NCBI GenBank assembly: GCA_036406595.1
Contig: DASXAR010000039.1
Span: 1-64,000 of the forward strand
DNA: 64,000 nt
Direction: 5' to 3'
DNA from: VRUE01 sp036406595
Lineage (GTDB): Bacteria > Actinomycetota > Thermoleophilia > Solirubrobacterales > 70-9
The notes beneath the pieces are model-generated. The model searched no databases. It was not told the origin of the DNA and was given only the letters and a program-made list of their open reading frames with translations. A program made the position numbers and the translations under genes. Positions 7,191-15,116 of this stretch are shown here, one piece after another (the first letter of the stretch is position 1; each line of letters starts with the position of its first letter).

Positions 7191-9617
7191 ATGCTCGGGA
7201 CCTATGCCTCGGCGGCACTGATCTGCGCCGCCTCGCTCCTCGTCGGGCGCGCTGTGATGAGCGTCGCGGGGCAGAGGGAATGGTCGTGGCTCGAGCCTGC
7301 GGTCGGCCTCGCCGCGATCCTCACGGTGACCGGCGCGCTGGCGCGCGCGCCCGGTCACTCCACCTCGGCGGCGCTCGGCGTGGTGCTGCTGCTCCTCGCC
7401 GCGGCCGCCGTCCTCTGGCGCTCTGGATACGGGGCGGCCGGGGCCCTGCGCGCAGGGCTGCCGGTCGTGATCGTCGTCGCCCTGGTGCTCTCGATCCCCT
7501 TTGCGGTCAGCGGTCGCTGGGGCCTGCTCGGGGTGGGCTTCAACAACGACCTCGGCCTGCACCTCGCCTGGGCTGAGTGGCTGCGAAGCGGCTTCGGCCC
7601 GACTCCCGAAGCCGGCTATCCGCTCGGCCCCCACGCGCTCGCTGCGGCCACCGCCGCGGTCCCTGGAGTCAACCTCGGGCAGGCGTTCGTCGGAGAGCTC
7701 TTCGCGATCGGGGCGCTCACCGCGCTCACCGCGCTGGGTGCACTGCCCGGCCTCGGGGCCGTGCGCCGCACCGTGGCGGCCGCGCTGGTCGCCGTCTCCT
7801 ATCTCGGCGCCTCCTATTTCGCCCAGGGCGCATTCAAGGAGACCGCCGAGGCCCTCTTCGTGCTCGCCTTCGCGGTCGGGCTGGCTGTCTCCGACCGCCG
7901 ACGGGCCGAAAACCCACGCGATGCGTGGTTTTTCGGCCCGTCGGCGTGGCGCGGGGCGGTTCCCTACCTGGTGCTGGCGGGCGGGATCTTCTTCTCCTAC
8001 AGCTTCGCCGGGCTCGCCTGGCCGATCGCAATCGTCGCCCTCTGGGGCCTGACCGTGCCCGAGGTTCGAAGTGCGCTGGCGCCGCGGCGCCTCTTCCGCC
8101 TCCTGCTGCGCCCATCGACGCTCCTCGCTCTCGCGCTCCTCGGCGGGCTGGCCGTGGTGACGACCGTAATCGGGCCCTTCGGGTTCGCCGGCGGCTTCAA
8201 CCGGGTTGCGGGGAGCAACACCTACGGCCCCGTGTCGCCGATCGAGACGCTCGGCGTCTGGCCCGCCTCTAACTACCGGCTCGACGCGCCGGGCGGCGCC
8301 CACCTGACCGGGATCGCCGGCGCGATCGGCGTGATCGCGGTGCTCGCCGGGGCGATCTGGTGGCTGCGACGGCGCGAGCTGGCGGTGCCGATTGCGCTGG
8401 CGGCGACCGCCGCCGTGTACCTGGTCTCGCTGCCGTTCAGCGGCGACTACTCGCAGGCCAAGGCGCTGATGATCGCGGCGCCGCTGGCGATGCTGGTCGC
8501 GATCCGGCCCCTCCTTGCCGAGCTATTGCCCCGCGGTCGTAGTTCCATCCCCTATCCGGAGAGAAATACGACATCGGAGGCGGACGGGGCGAGGGCTTCG
8601 GCCGGCGTCGGTACCGGGGCGTCGGCGCGGCTCGCGTGGTCGGTCCTTGCCGTCGTCTTCGTCGCAGGCGCTGTTTGGTCGAGCCTGCTGGTGCTGCGCG
8701 ACGCGCCGGTCGGGCCGGGCGGGCATGGCGCCGAGCTGCGTGCCTTCCTGCCGATCCTCCACGGGCAGCCCGTTCTCTACGCCGGCCAGGATCGCTACGC
8801 TGCCTACGAGCTGCTCGGAGCCGACACCCACGTGCCGCTGGTCGAGTTCCCCGACGAGGCGGTCTCGCCGAACCCGGAGAAGCCCTTCGACACCGGCGAC
8901 GCCTACAGCCCGATCGACTTCGACTCCTTCACGCCCGGCACGCTGTCCCGCTTTCCGTACGTGATCACCGGTCGCGCGGCCTGGAACAGCGAGGCGCCGT
9001 CGAACTTCCGCCGCATTGCGGCGACGCCATCCTTCGTGCTCTGGAAGAACGTCGGCAAGCTGCCCGGCCAGCGGCATGTCCTGCTCGAGGGCACCGAGGC
9101 CGGGGCGCGGGCGGATTGCGCGGCACCGGAGATCCGCATCCTCACCTCCTATCCCGGGCGTGCCTCGCTCTTCCCCGAAGCGGTGCTAGGCAAGAAAGAA
9201 GCCTGGAAGGACGGCAGCATCCTGCGCAACGGCGAGCGCACCTCTCAGACCCTCGACCTCCCGCCCGGCCGCTGGCACCTATCGCTGCAGTACTTCGCCC
9301 CCTTCGACCTGACCCTGAGCGCGCCGGGATTCAGCGAATCGCTGACGGCGGCGCTCGACGGGCAGCGCCCGAACACGATCAGCCTCGCCAACAACGGCCA
9401 GTTCTGGCCGGCCGGCGATTACCTCAGCCGGGGCGGCCGCGTCACATTCACCGTCGCCGCGGCCGAGCCGAGCACGCTGCAGCAGCTAAGTGGCTATGCG
9501 GGCAAGGCCTACCTGGGCGGCCTGGTGGCGGTCGCCGCCGGCTCGCACCGCGTCGTCCCGCTCAACGCCGCCTGCGGCGGCTGGATCGATTGGTACGAAT
9601 CCGAAGAGGCGCCCTGA
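7191..9617 (+). CDS. Large polytopic membrane protein with extracytoplasmic C-terminal domain
   Basis: An 808-residue protein of unknown function. The first 440 residues are about ten hydrophobic helices with short loops, one more helix follows near 483-503, and the rest (about 505-808) is soluble and probably outside the cell; its end (GRWHLSLQYFAPFDLTLS, then GGRVTFTV) looks like a beta-sandwich. The outline resembles GT-C-type membrane glycosyltransferases acting on lipid-linked sugars, but no catalytic motif is certain, so that is only a guess. Residues 236-252 are encoded by a 51-nt palindromic element (7896-7946) lying in frame in a loop. A TAGTTT box ends 10 nt before the ATG. Confidence 0.75.
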   Translation: MLGTYASAALICAASLLVGRAVMSVAGQREWSWLEPAVGLAAILTVTGALARAPGHSTSAALGVVLLLLAAAAVLWRSGYGAAGALRAGLPVVIVVALVLSIPFAVSGRWGLLGVGFNNDLGLHLAWAEWLRSGFGPTPEAGYPLGPHALAAATAAVPGVNLGQAFVGELFAIGALTALTALGALPGLGAVRRTVAAALVAVSYLGASYFAQGAFKETAEALFVLAFAVGLAVSDRRRAENPRDAWFFGPSAWRGAVPYLVLAGGIFFSYSFAGLAWPIAIVALWGLTVPEVRSALAPRRLFRLLLRPSTLLALALLGGLAVVTTVIGPFGFAGGFNRVAGSNTYGPVSPIETLGVWPASNYRLDAPGGAHLTGIAGAIGVIAVLAGAIWWLRRRELAVPIALAATAAVYLVSLPFSGDYSQAKALMIAAPLAMLVAIRPLLAELLPRGRSSIPYPERNTTSEADGARASAGVGTGASARLAWSVLAVVFVAGAVWSSLLVLRDAPVGPGGHGAELRAFLPILHGQPVLYAGQDRYAAYELLGADTHVPLVEFPDEAVSPNPEKPFDTGDAYSPIDFDSFTPGTLSRFPYVITGRAAWNSEAPSNFRRIAATPSFVLWKNVGKLPGQRHVLLEGTEAGARADCAAPEIRILTSYPGRASLFPEAVLGKKEAWKDGSILRNGERTSQTLDLPPGRWHLSLQYFAPFDLTLSAPGFSESLTAALDGQRPNTISLANNGQFWPAGDYLSRGGRVTFTVAAAEPSTLQQLSGYAGKAYLGGLVAVAAGSHRVVPLNAACGGWIDWYESEEAP
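7896..7946. repeat. 51-nt palindromic element, copy A (inside a coding sequence)
   Basis: Arms of 24 nt at 7896-7919 and 7923-7946 pair with one mismatch around a 3-nt loop (GAT). The left arm begins CGCCGACGGGCCGAAAA and continues to CCCACGC. It shares sequence with copies at 13669-13719 and 32129-32179. The 51-nt length is 17 codons, so the host reading frame is kept; the encoded stretch is rich in Arg and aromatic residues (DRRRAENPRDAWFFGPSAW region). Confidence 0.85.
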
Positions 9618-9662
9618 TCGTCCGGCCGGGGACCGCCGGCCTGAATGCGGGAGACGGCCCGG

Positions 9663-10592
9663 TCAGGCGGTCGCCTTGGCGGCGAGCCGCTCCGGGGAGG
9701 GGCGCACCACGTCCCAGGCGAGGCCGAGCTTCTCCAGGCAGACGATCACGCCTGCCGAGACGTCGAGCTGCCAGCGCCCGAGGCCGTGGATGGCCGAGGT
9801 GGGGAAGGCGTGGTGGTTGTTGTGCCAGGCCTCGCCCAGCGTCGGGAGCGCGATCAGCGCGAGGTTGCGCGACTCGTCACCCGTCTTGAAGTCGCGGCGC
9901 CCGAAGACGTGGCAGAGGGAATTGATGCTGTAGGTGGCGTGGTGGAGCACGAAGACGCGAACGAGGCCGCCCCAGAGGAGGCCGGTCACGCCGGCGAAGA
10001 CCGTGCCGCCGATCACCCACCCGAGCGCAAACGGGACGAAGAGCCCAAGCACCGCCCAGAGCAAGAAGGTCCGGTCGACCCAACTGATCACTGGATCCGC
10101 GAGAAGATCGGGGGCGAAGCGCTCCTTGTTCCCCCGCTGGGTGTGGATGAAGAGCCACCCCATGTGGGCGTGAAAGAGCCCGCGCAGGGCGCCGCTCAAT
10201 CCATGACCGTGGTCGACGTGGGGGCTGTGCGGATCGCCCTCTTCGTCGGAGAAGGTGTGGTGCTTTCGGTGGTCGGCGACCCATGAGATGACCGGCCCCT
10301 CGATCGCCGCCGAGCCGAGGATGGCCAGCGCGCCATGGAGCCAGGGCTTCGTTTTGAAGGCACGGTGGGTGAGGTGGCGGTGGAAGCCGACCGTGATTCC
10401 GAGCCCGGTCAGCAGGTAGATCCCGACGAAGAGGAAGACGTCGCTCCAGAGCAGCGCCTCACCCCACACCTGCCAACCGGCGAGCCCGATCGCGATGAAG
10501 GGGACGAGGGTGACGAGCCCAGTGATGATCCGGTCGCGGGTCTCGTTCGCGACAGGCTGCACGTCGGATGGGAGGGGACCATGTCCGGGCAT
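9663..10592 (-). CDS. Membrane acyl-CoA/acyl-lipid desaturase (delta-9 type)
   Basis: A 309-residue di-iron desaturase. The three histidine boxes are present in order: HRHLTHR, HRKHHTFSD, and HNNHHAFP near the C-terminus. Two hydrophobic hairpins (FIAIGLAGW..., LLWAVLGLFVPFALGWV) place it in the membrane. It introduces a cis double bond into acyl chains with an external electron donor. The start at 10592 (MPGHGPLPS) is preferred because TATGAT lies 10 nt upstream; an ATG at 10607 would lie inside that box. It diverges from a cyclopropane synthase whose substrate would be its product. Confidence 0.92.
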   Translation of the reverse strand: MPGHGPLPSDVQPVANETRDRIITGLVTLVPFIAIGLAGWQVWGEALLWSDVFLFVGIYLLTGLGITVGFHRHLTHRAFKTKPWLHGALAILGSAAIEGPVISWVADHRKHHTFSDEEGDPHSPHVDHGHGLSGALRGLFHAHMGWLFIHTQRGNKERFAPDLLADPVISWVDRTFLLWAVLGLFVPFALGWVIGGTVFAGVTGLLWGGLVRVFVLHHATYSINSLCHVFGRRDFKTGDESRNLALIALPTLGEAWHNNHHAFPTSAIHGLGRWQLDVSAGVIVCLEKLGLAWDVVRPSPERLAAKATA

Positions 10593-10679
10593 CTGCGCGG
10601 CGATCATACGCCCGATCGGGGCGGCCTGGGGCTCGGCGAGCGCAGCATCGTCCCCGCTGGGAGCGGATATCTTCAGCGC
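10593..10679. promoter_or_regulatory. Divergent promoter region of desaturase and cyclopropane synthase
   Basis: On the plus strand TATCTT (10668-10673) ends 6 nt before the cyclopropane synthase ATG. On the minus strand TATGAT (10608-10603) ends 10 nt before the desaturase ATG. Neither start has a Shine-Dalgarno sequence, so both mRNAs may be leaderless. No clear -35 boxes. Confidence 0.5.
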
Positions 10680-11885
10680 ATGGCCTTCGCAAGCACGGCC
10701 CCGATTCGGCGGGAGATCGAAGCGCGCATCCCCCAGCGGCCCTTCACGATCGAGTTCTGGGACGGCACGAGGCTGGCCGCGACAAATGGCGGGGGCCCGA
10801 CCTTCTACGTCCGCTCGCCGCGTGCGGCCGCCCACGTCCTGCGCGCACCCGGCCAGCTCGGTCTGGGCCGCGCCTACGTCAGCGGCGAGATCGAGGTCGA
10901 CGACATCGACGCCGTGATCGAGGTTCTCGACGGCTGGCAGCCGCCCTCCCTCGACCAGCGCGACAGGGCTCGCCTGCTGCTCGGCGCCGTGCGGGCTGCC
11001 GGGCTGACGCTCCCGCCGCCGCGGCCCGCCGCCGAGCTGCGGCCGAGCGGCCATCGCCACTCGAAGGAGCGCGACGCGCGCGCCGTACGCCACCACTACG
11101 ACGTCTCCAACGAGTTCTTCTCGCTCTTTCTCGACGAGTCGATGACGTACAGCTGCGCGATCTTCTCGCTTGGCGCCGAGACGCTCGAGCAGGCGCAGGA
11201 GGAGAAGCTCGAGATGGTCGCCCGCAAGCTGTCGCTGAAGGAGGGGGACCGGGTGCTCGACGTCGGCTGCGGCTGGGGTAGCTTCCCCCTCCTTGCCGCG
11301 ACCCGCCACGGAGCCAGCGTGGTCGGCATCACCCTCTCGCCTCCGCAGGCAGAGGAGGCGAGGCGGCGGGCCGAGGCGGCTGGCGTCTCCGACCGGGTCG
11401 ACATCCGGGTCATGGACTACCGCGACCTGACCGGTGAGCGCTTCGACGCGATCGCGAGCATCGGCATGGTCGAGCACGTCGGCGCCGAGAACATAGATCT
11501 CTACGCGAAGACCCTGGCCGGCCTGCTGTCGCCGGGCGGGCGGCTCCTCAACCACGGCATCGCCCGACTCCGCCACACCGACGCGGAGGCCGGGCCGTTC
11601 TCGGAGCGCTACGTCTTCCCCGACGCCGTGCCTCTACATCTGTCGAGGGTCCTGCTGGCGCTCGAGCGGGCGGGCTTCGTCACCCACCACGTCGAGGGGT
11701 TCGCCGACGACTACGCCGAAACGCTGCGCCACTGGACGCGCCGGCTCGAGGAGAACCTGGACCGGGCCCTGCGCCTCGCCGGCCCCGAACGCCTGCGGGT
11801 CTGGCGCCTCTACCTGCGGATGGCCCGCAACGGCTTCGAGTCGGGCTTCCTCTCCATCTACCAGGCCCGCTGCACCCTCGCCTGA
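10680..11885 (+). CDS. cfa: Cyclopropane-fatty-acyl-phospholipid synthase
   Basis: A 401-residue SAM-dependent enzyme that adds a methylene (or methyl) group across a cis double bond of membrane phospholipid acyl chains. The N-terminal lipid-binding part has an AAAHVLRAPGQLGLGRAYVSGE-like start; the SAM site is VLDVGCGWGSFPLLAA, and VVGITLSPPQ and ASIGMVEHVG follow as in the family. Entry to the catalytic domain reads RHHYDVSNEFF with YSCAIF. Length matches the family. Related actinobacterial enzymes can instead make 10-methyl chains, which sequence alone does not exclude. Divergent from the desaturase that would make its substrate. Confidence 0.93.
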   Translation: MAFASTAPIRREIEARIPQRPFTIEFWDGTRLAATNGGGPTFYVRSPRAAAHVLRAPGQLGLGRAYVSGEIEVDDIDAVIEVLDGWQPPSLDQRDRARLLLGAVRAAGLTLPPPRPAAELRPSGHRHSKERDARAVRHHYDVSNEFFSLFLDESMTYSCAIFSLGAETLEQAQEEKLEMVARKLSLKEGDRVLDVGCGWGSFPLLAATRHGASVVGITLSPPQAEEARRRAEAAGVSDRVDIRVMDYRDLTGERFDAIASIGMVEHVGAENIDLYAKTLAGLLSPGGRLLNHGIARLRHTDAEAGPFSERYVFPDAVPLHLSRVLLALERAGFVTHHVEGFADDYAETLRHWTRRLEENLDRALRLAGPERLRVWRLYLRMARNGFESGFLSIYQARCTLA

Positions 11886-11888
11886 CGG

Positions 11889-11969
11889 GACGTGCCGGTG
11901 GTTGACCCACCATATGGGTGGCCAATTACCGGCACGTCAGACGGTGGGTGGCCAATTACCGGCACGTCA
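11889..11969. terminator. Inverted repeat with duplicated right arm between convergent genes
   Basis: GACGTGCCGGT (11889-11899) pairs perfectly with ACCGGCACGTC at 11928-11938 and again with the same sequence at 11958-11968. The right arm is part of a perfect 25-nt direct repeat (11915-11939, 11945-11969; period 30 nt), and an inner CCACC/GGTGG pair surrounds CATATG. It lies exactly between the convergent cyclopropane synthase and HAD genes and includes the HAD stop codon. A bidirectional terminator with two alternative folds is likely; there is no U-tract. Confidence 0.6.
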
Positions 11970-12671
11970 AGCGGGGAAGCCGCGCTCGAGGGTCTCGAGG
12001 GCCCAGTCGGCGCCCGCGTCACTGAGTTCTTCGACGCCGTAGCTGCCGGTGGCGACGCCGACGACGCGGATCCCCGCGCCGTGGCCGGCCCGCACGTCGC
12101 GGGGGGTGTCACCCGCCGCGATGCAGGCCTCGCCGGAGAGGGCGCCGCCCGAGACCAACTCGCCGCGCCGCAGCGCCGCTTCGGTCACCTCGGTCCGGTC
12201 CGCTGAGTCGGAGCCGTAGCCGCCGAAGGAGAAGAAGCGGTTGAGCCGGCCGCGGGCCAGCTTGATGTGGGCCGCCGCCTCGATGTTGCCGGTGACGAGC
12301 CCGAGCAGCACCCCCCGCTCGATCAGCTCCGGTAGAAGCGCCTCGATGCCGGGCATGAGGCGATACCCGTCGGAGTCGGCGACGGTCTCGGGCAGGTGCT
12401 TGAGGTAGCAGCCGATCGCCCGCGAGCGCTCCTCGGGGCTGCCCTCGCGCTCAAGCACCTCGCGGAAGACGATCGCCGCTATCTCGGGATCGGTCATGCC
12501 GGCGTCGGTGTGCTCGTCGATGTTCGCCCCGATTCCGTGCAGCTCCTCGAAGGCGCTCTGCCAGGCGGCCGCGCCCGCCCCGCCGGTGACGAGCAGCGTC
12601 CCGTCGATGTCGAACAGCACGGCGCGAATGCGTCCGTGGCCCGCACCGTCGTTCACCCGGCGCTCACTCAT
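11967..12671 (-). CDS. HAD-family phosphatase (phosphoglycolate phosphatase-like)
   Basis: A 234-residue HAD hydrolase of subfamily IA. Motif I is FDIDGTLL with the nucleophilic Asp; motif II is LVTGN; motif III Lys is in the KLARGRLNRFF region; motif IV is IAAGDTPRDVRAG. A helical cap lies between motifs I and II. Likely substrates are small phosphomonoesters such as 2-phosphoglycolate, but specificity cannot be fixed. Its ATG overlaps the cydB stop codon by 8 nt (ATGAGTGA), so translation is probably coupled to cydB. Confidence 0.88.
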   Translation of the reverse strand: MSERRVNDGAGHGRIRAVLFDIDGTLLVTGGAGAAAWQSAFEELHGIGANIDEHTDAGMTDPEIAAIVFREVLEREGSPEERSRAIGCYLKHLPETVADSDGYRLMPGIEALLPELIERGVLLGLVTGNIEAAAHIKLARGRLNRFFSFGGYGSDSADRTEVTEAALRRGELVSGGALSGEACIAAGDTPRDVRAGHGAGIRVVGVATGSYGVEELSDAGADWALETLERGFPA

Positions 12672-13659
12672 TCAGCAGGTCCCGCTGGGTGAGCCAGTAG
12701 AGCAGCCCGAGGGCGGGCAGGACCACCAGCACCGCGACGACGAAGACGGCGATCAGCGCGGTGAGGCTGTCGCCCGGTGCCGCCGTCTGGCCGACCTTCA
12801 GCGAAATCGGCAGCAGGTAGGGGAACTGGGCGACGCCCCAGCCCCAGACGACGGCGGCGACGGCGCCGACGGCAAGCGGGCGGAGGCCGCGCCGGCCGCC
12901 GCGCAGCAGCACGACGAGGAGGGCGAGTCCGCAGAGGGCCGAGACGATGACCAGCGGCAGCCCCTCGTTCACGAGCCCTTCGTACACGTAGTGCGCTTCG
13001 TCGTGCAGGGCGAAGATTCCGGCGAGCGCGAAGGCGCCGGCGACGAACGCAGCGGCAAGCGCCCGTCGCGCGAAATAGTCCTCCAGCCCGGGGTCAGCAC
13101 GCCGGGCGTCGACCACGAGGAAGACGGCGGCGAGGTACGCGCCGCTGGCCACGAACAGGGCGCCGGTGAGGAGAGGCAGCGGAGCGATCCAGCTCGAGAA
13201 CGCGGCGCCGTTGCCCTCGGCCGGCACGTTGCCGGCGGCCACGGCCCCGACCACCGTGCCCATGAAGAACGGCGTCAGCAGCGAGGAGAGCGCGAAGGTC
13301 GCCCCCATCGCGCGCCGCGCCTCGAGCCGCCGCACCGATTTGCGGAAGGCGAAGCCGGCGCCGCGCAGGACGATCCCCAGCGCCGCCAGCGCCAGCGGCA
13401 CATAGAGGGTCGACATGACGGCGCCGAAGGCCTCCGGAAAGGCCGTCCAGAAGACGACCAGGATGAAGATGAGCCAGACGTGGTTCGCCTCCCACACCGG
13501 GGTCAGGGAGCGCTGGATCAGCGACCGCGGCCGTTCCCCCTTCTCCGGGCCGCCGGCGATCAGGTCCCAGAAGCCGCCGCCGAAGTCGGCGCCGCCGAAG
13601 ATCGCGTAGAGGGTCGCCCCGATCCAGAGGATCGCCGCGGCGACGTCGGCCCTACTCAT
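12664..13659 (-). CDS. cydB: Cytochrome bd oxidase subunit II
   Basis: A 331-residue, largely hydrophobic protein with eight or nine membrane segments, starting MSRADVAAAILWIGATLYAIFGGADFGGGFWDL, the characteristic CydB opening (the GADFGGGFWD motif). It pairs with CydA to form the quinol oxidase that reduces oxygen to water with high affinity. A strong GGAGGAAA sequence lies upstream of the ATG. A 60-nt gap holding a palindromic element separates it from cydA, while the HAD gene overlaps its end. Confidence 0.95.
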   Translation of the reverse strand: MSRADVAAAILWIGATLYAIFGGADFGGGFWDLIAGGPEKGERPRSLIQRSLTPVWEANHVWLIFILVVFWTAFPEAFGAVMSTLYVPLALAALGIVLRGAGFAFRKSVRRLEARRAMGATFALSSLLTPFFMGTVVGAVAAGNVPAEGNGAAFSSWIAPLPLLTGALFVASGAYLAAVFLVVDARRADPGLEDYFARRALAAAFVAGAFALAGIFALHDEAHYVYEGLVNEGLPLVIVSALCGLALLVVLLRGGRRGLRPLAVGAVAAVVWGWGVAQFPYLLPISLKVGQTAAPGDSLTALIAVFVVAVLVVLPALGLLYWLTQRDLLNE

Positions 13660-13668
13660 GATTTCCTC

Positions 13669-13719
13669 CGTCGATGGGTCGCGTACCCACGGTATAGGTG
13701 TGTTTTCGGCCCATCGGCA
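13669..13719. repeat. 51-nt palindromic element, copy B (between cydA and cydB)
   Basis: The most degenerate copy: the left arm (starting CGTCGATGGGTCG) and right arm (ending TTTTCGGCCCATCGGCA) pair over about 23 nt with several mismatches. It fills the whole cydA-cydB gap and ends one base before the cydA stop codon (13720-13722). In mRNA it would form a long hairpin just in front of the cydB ribosome binding site. Confidence 0.75.
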
Positions 13720-15114
13720 TCATGGTGCCGCCTCCTCGGCGGGCGGGCCGTACGGGACGTCGTCGAGCGCGCCCTCCTCGCCCTCCTCGCGCCAGCGACG
13801 CGACATCGCCCGCAGGACCAGCACCGCGCCGGCCCCGAGCGCCGCGTAGAGCAGGATCACGCCGGCGAAGGCGAACCAGATCCCCCTCGCCTCGGTCACC
13901 GCTTCGGAGGTCCGCATGTAGCCCTGAACGATCCAGGGCTGCCGCCCCACCTCGGTGACGATCCATCCGCACCAGAGGGCGAGGATCGCGGCCACCCCCG
14001 AGACGGCGACGGCGCGCAGGAACCAGGGGGTCCGCGGAATGTCGCGGCGACGCAACCAGGCGATCGCGAGCCAGGCCCCGAGCAGGAGCAGCGCCGTGCC
14101 GATCCCGACCATCGCGTCGAAGGCAAGGTGGAGGAGCGTGTTGGCGGGCGGGCGCTCGTCGGCCGGGATGTCATCGAGGCCGGTCACCCTGGTGTCGGTG
14201 CTGAAGCCGACCAGGAACGAGTCGAGCCCGGGGATGCCGATCGCCCCCTTCACCCCATCGCTCGTGCAGACCCCCCCGATGTACTCGGTCTGGTCGGTGC
14301 CGGTTTCCTGGATGCACTCCATCCCCGCGAACTTGGCCGGCTGGTGGTCGGCGACGGCGCGTGCCGCGGTGTCGCCGACGAAGAGCTGGATCGGGGTCGC
14401 GATGCAGGCGATCGTCAGCGGGATCAGCAGCCCGAGGCGGTGCAAACGGTCACGGCGACCGCGCAGCATCCCGACCGCGTAGATCGAGGCGACCAGGAAG
14501 CCGACCACCATGTAGGCGGCGAGGATCATGTGCGGGACCTCGTAGTGCCAGGCGGGGTTGAAGATGATCCGGAGCGGTTCGGTCTCGACCACCCTGCCGG
14601 CGGCATCGAGGGTGAAGCCCTGCGGCTGGTTCATCCAGGAGTTGGCGGTGACCACCGAGAAGGCGCCGCCGATGCCGGTGACCACCATCGGCACCCCGGA
14701 CCAGAAGTGAGCCCAGCCTCCCAGCCGCTTCCAGCCGTAGACGTAGACGGCGATGAAGATCGCCTCGAGGAAGAAGAAGATGCCCTCGATCGCGAAGGCG
14801 ACCCCGAACGCGTCACCGAAGCGGGCCTCGAACTGCGGCCAGAGCAGGCCGAACTCGAAGGTGAGGACGGTGCCGGTCACCGCGCCGACCGCGAAGGTGA
14901 CCGCCATCGCCTTCGACCAGCGGCGCGCCAGCCGCATCGCGTCGCGGTCGCCGCGTTTCAGCCCGAGGTAGTTGGCGGTGAGGATCGTCGCCGGCAGCGC
15001 CACCCCGAGGCTGGCGAGAACGATGTGAAAGGCGAGGGTGAAGGCCATCAGCTCCCGCGCCGCCAGCAGGTTCGACTCCGACGCCGCCAGCGGGAGGACG
15101 TCGAGCGACGGCAC
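13720..15114 (-). CDS. cydA: Cytochrome bd oxidase subunit I
   Basis: A 464-residue subunit that carries haems b558, b595 and d. About nine membrane helices. The early FTLAFHIVLASLGV holds the axial His; the GRQPW signature is at about 390-394 (TEVGRQPWIV). The periplasmic Q-loop is of the short type, so it belongs with short-Q-loop enzymes as in most actinobacteria. Two loop cysteines (CIQETGT, VCTSD) may form a disulfide. The GTG start at 15114 lies 2 nt after the pgi stop; upstream in-frame codons belong to the pgi shadow. The tight spacing suggests one transcript with the sugar phosphate genes. Confidence 0.95.
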   Translation of the reverse strand: MPSLDVLPLAASESNLLAARELMAFTLAFHIVLASLGVALPATILTANYLGLKRGDRDAMRLARRWSKAMAVTFAVGAVTGTVLTFEFGLLWPQFEARFGDAFGVAFAIEGIFFFLEAIFIAVYVYGWKRLGGWAHFWSGVPMVVTGIGGAFSVVTANSWMNQPQGFTLDAAGRVVETEPLRIIFNPAWHYEVPHMILAAYMVVGFLVASIYAVGMLRGRRDRLHRLGLLIPLTIACIATPIQLFVGDTAARAVADHQPAKFAGMECIQETGTDQTEYIGGVCTSDGVKGAIGIPGLDSFLVGFSTDTRVTGLDDIPADERPPANTLLHLAFDAMVGIGTALLLLGAWLAIAWLRRRDIPRTPWFLRAVAVSGVAAILALWCGWIVTEVGRQPWIVQGYMRTSEAVTEARGIWFAFAGVILLYAALGAGAVLVLRAMSRRWREEGEEGALDDVPYGPPAEEAAP

Positions 15115-15116
15115 CG

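Noticed and set aside
11889..11969. A CRISPR-like array
   Set aside because: Only two repeat units with a 5-nt spacer, and no cas genes in the window.
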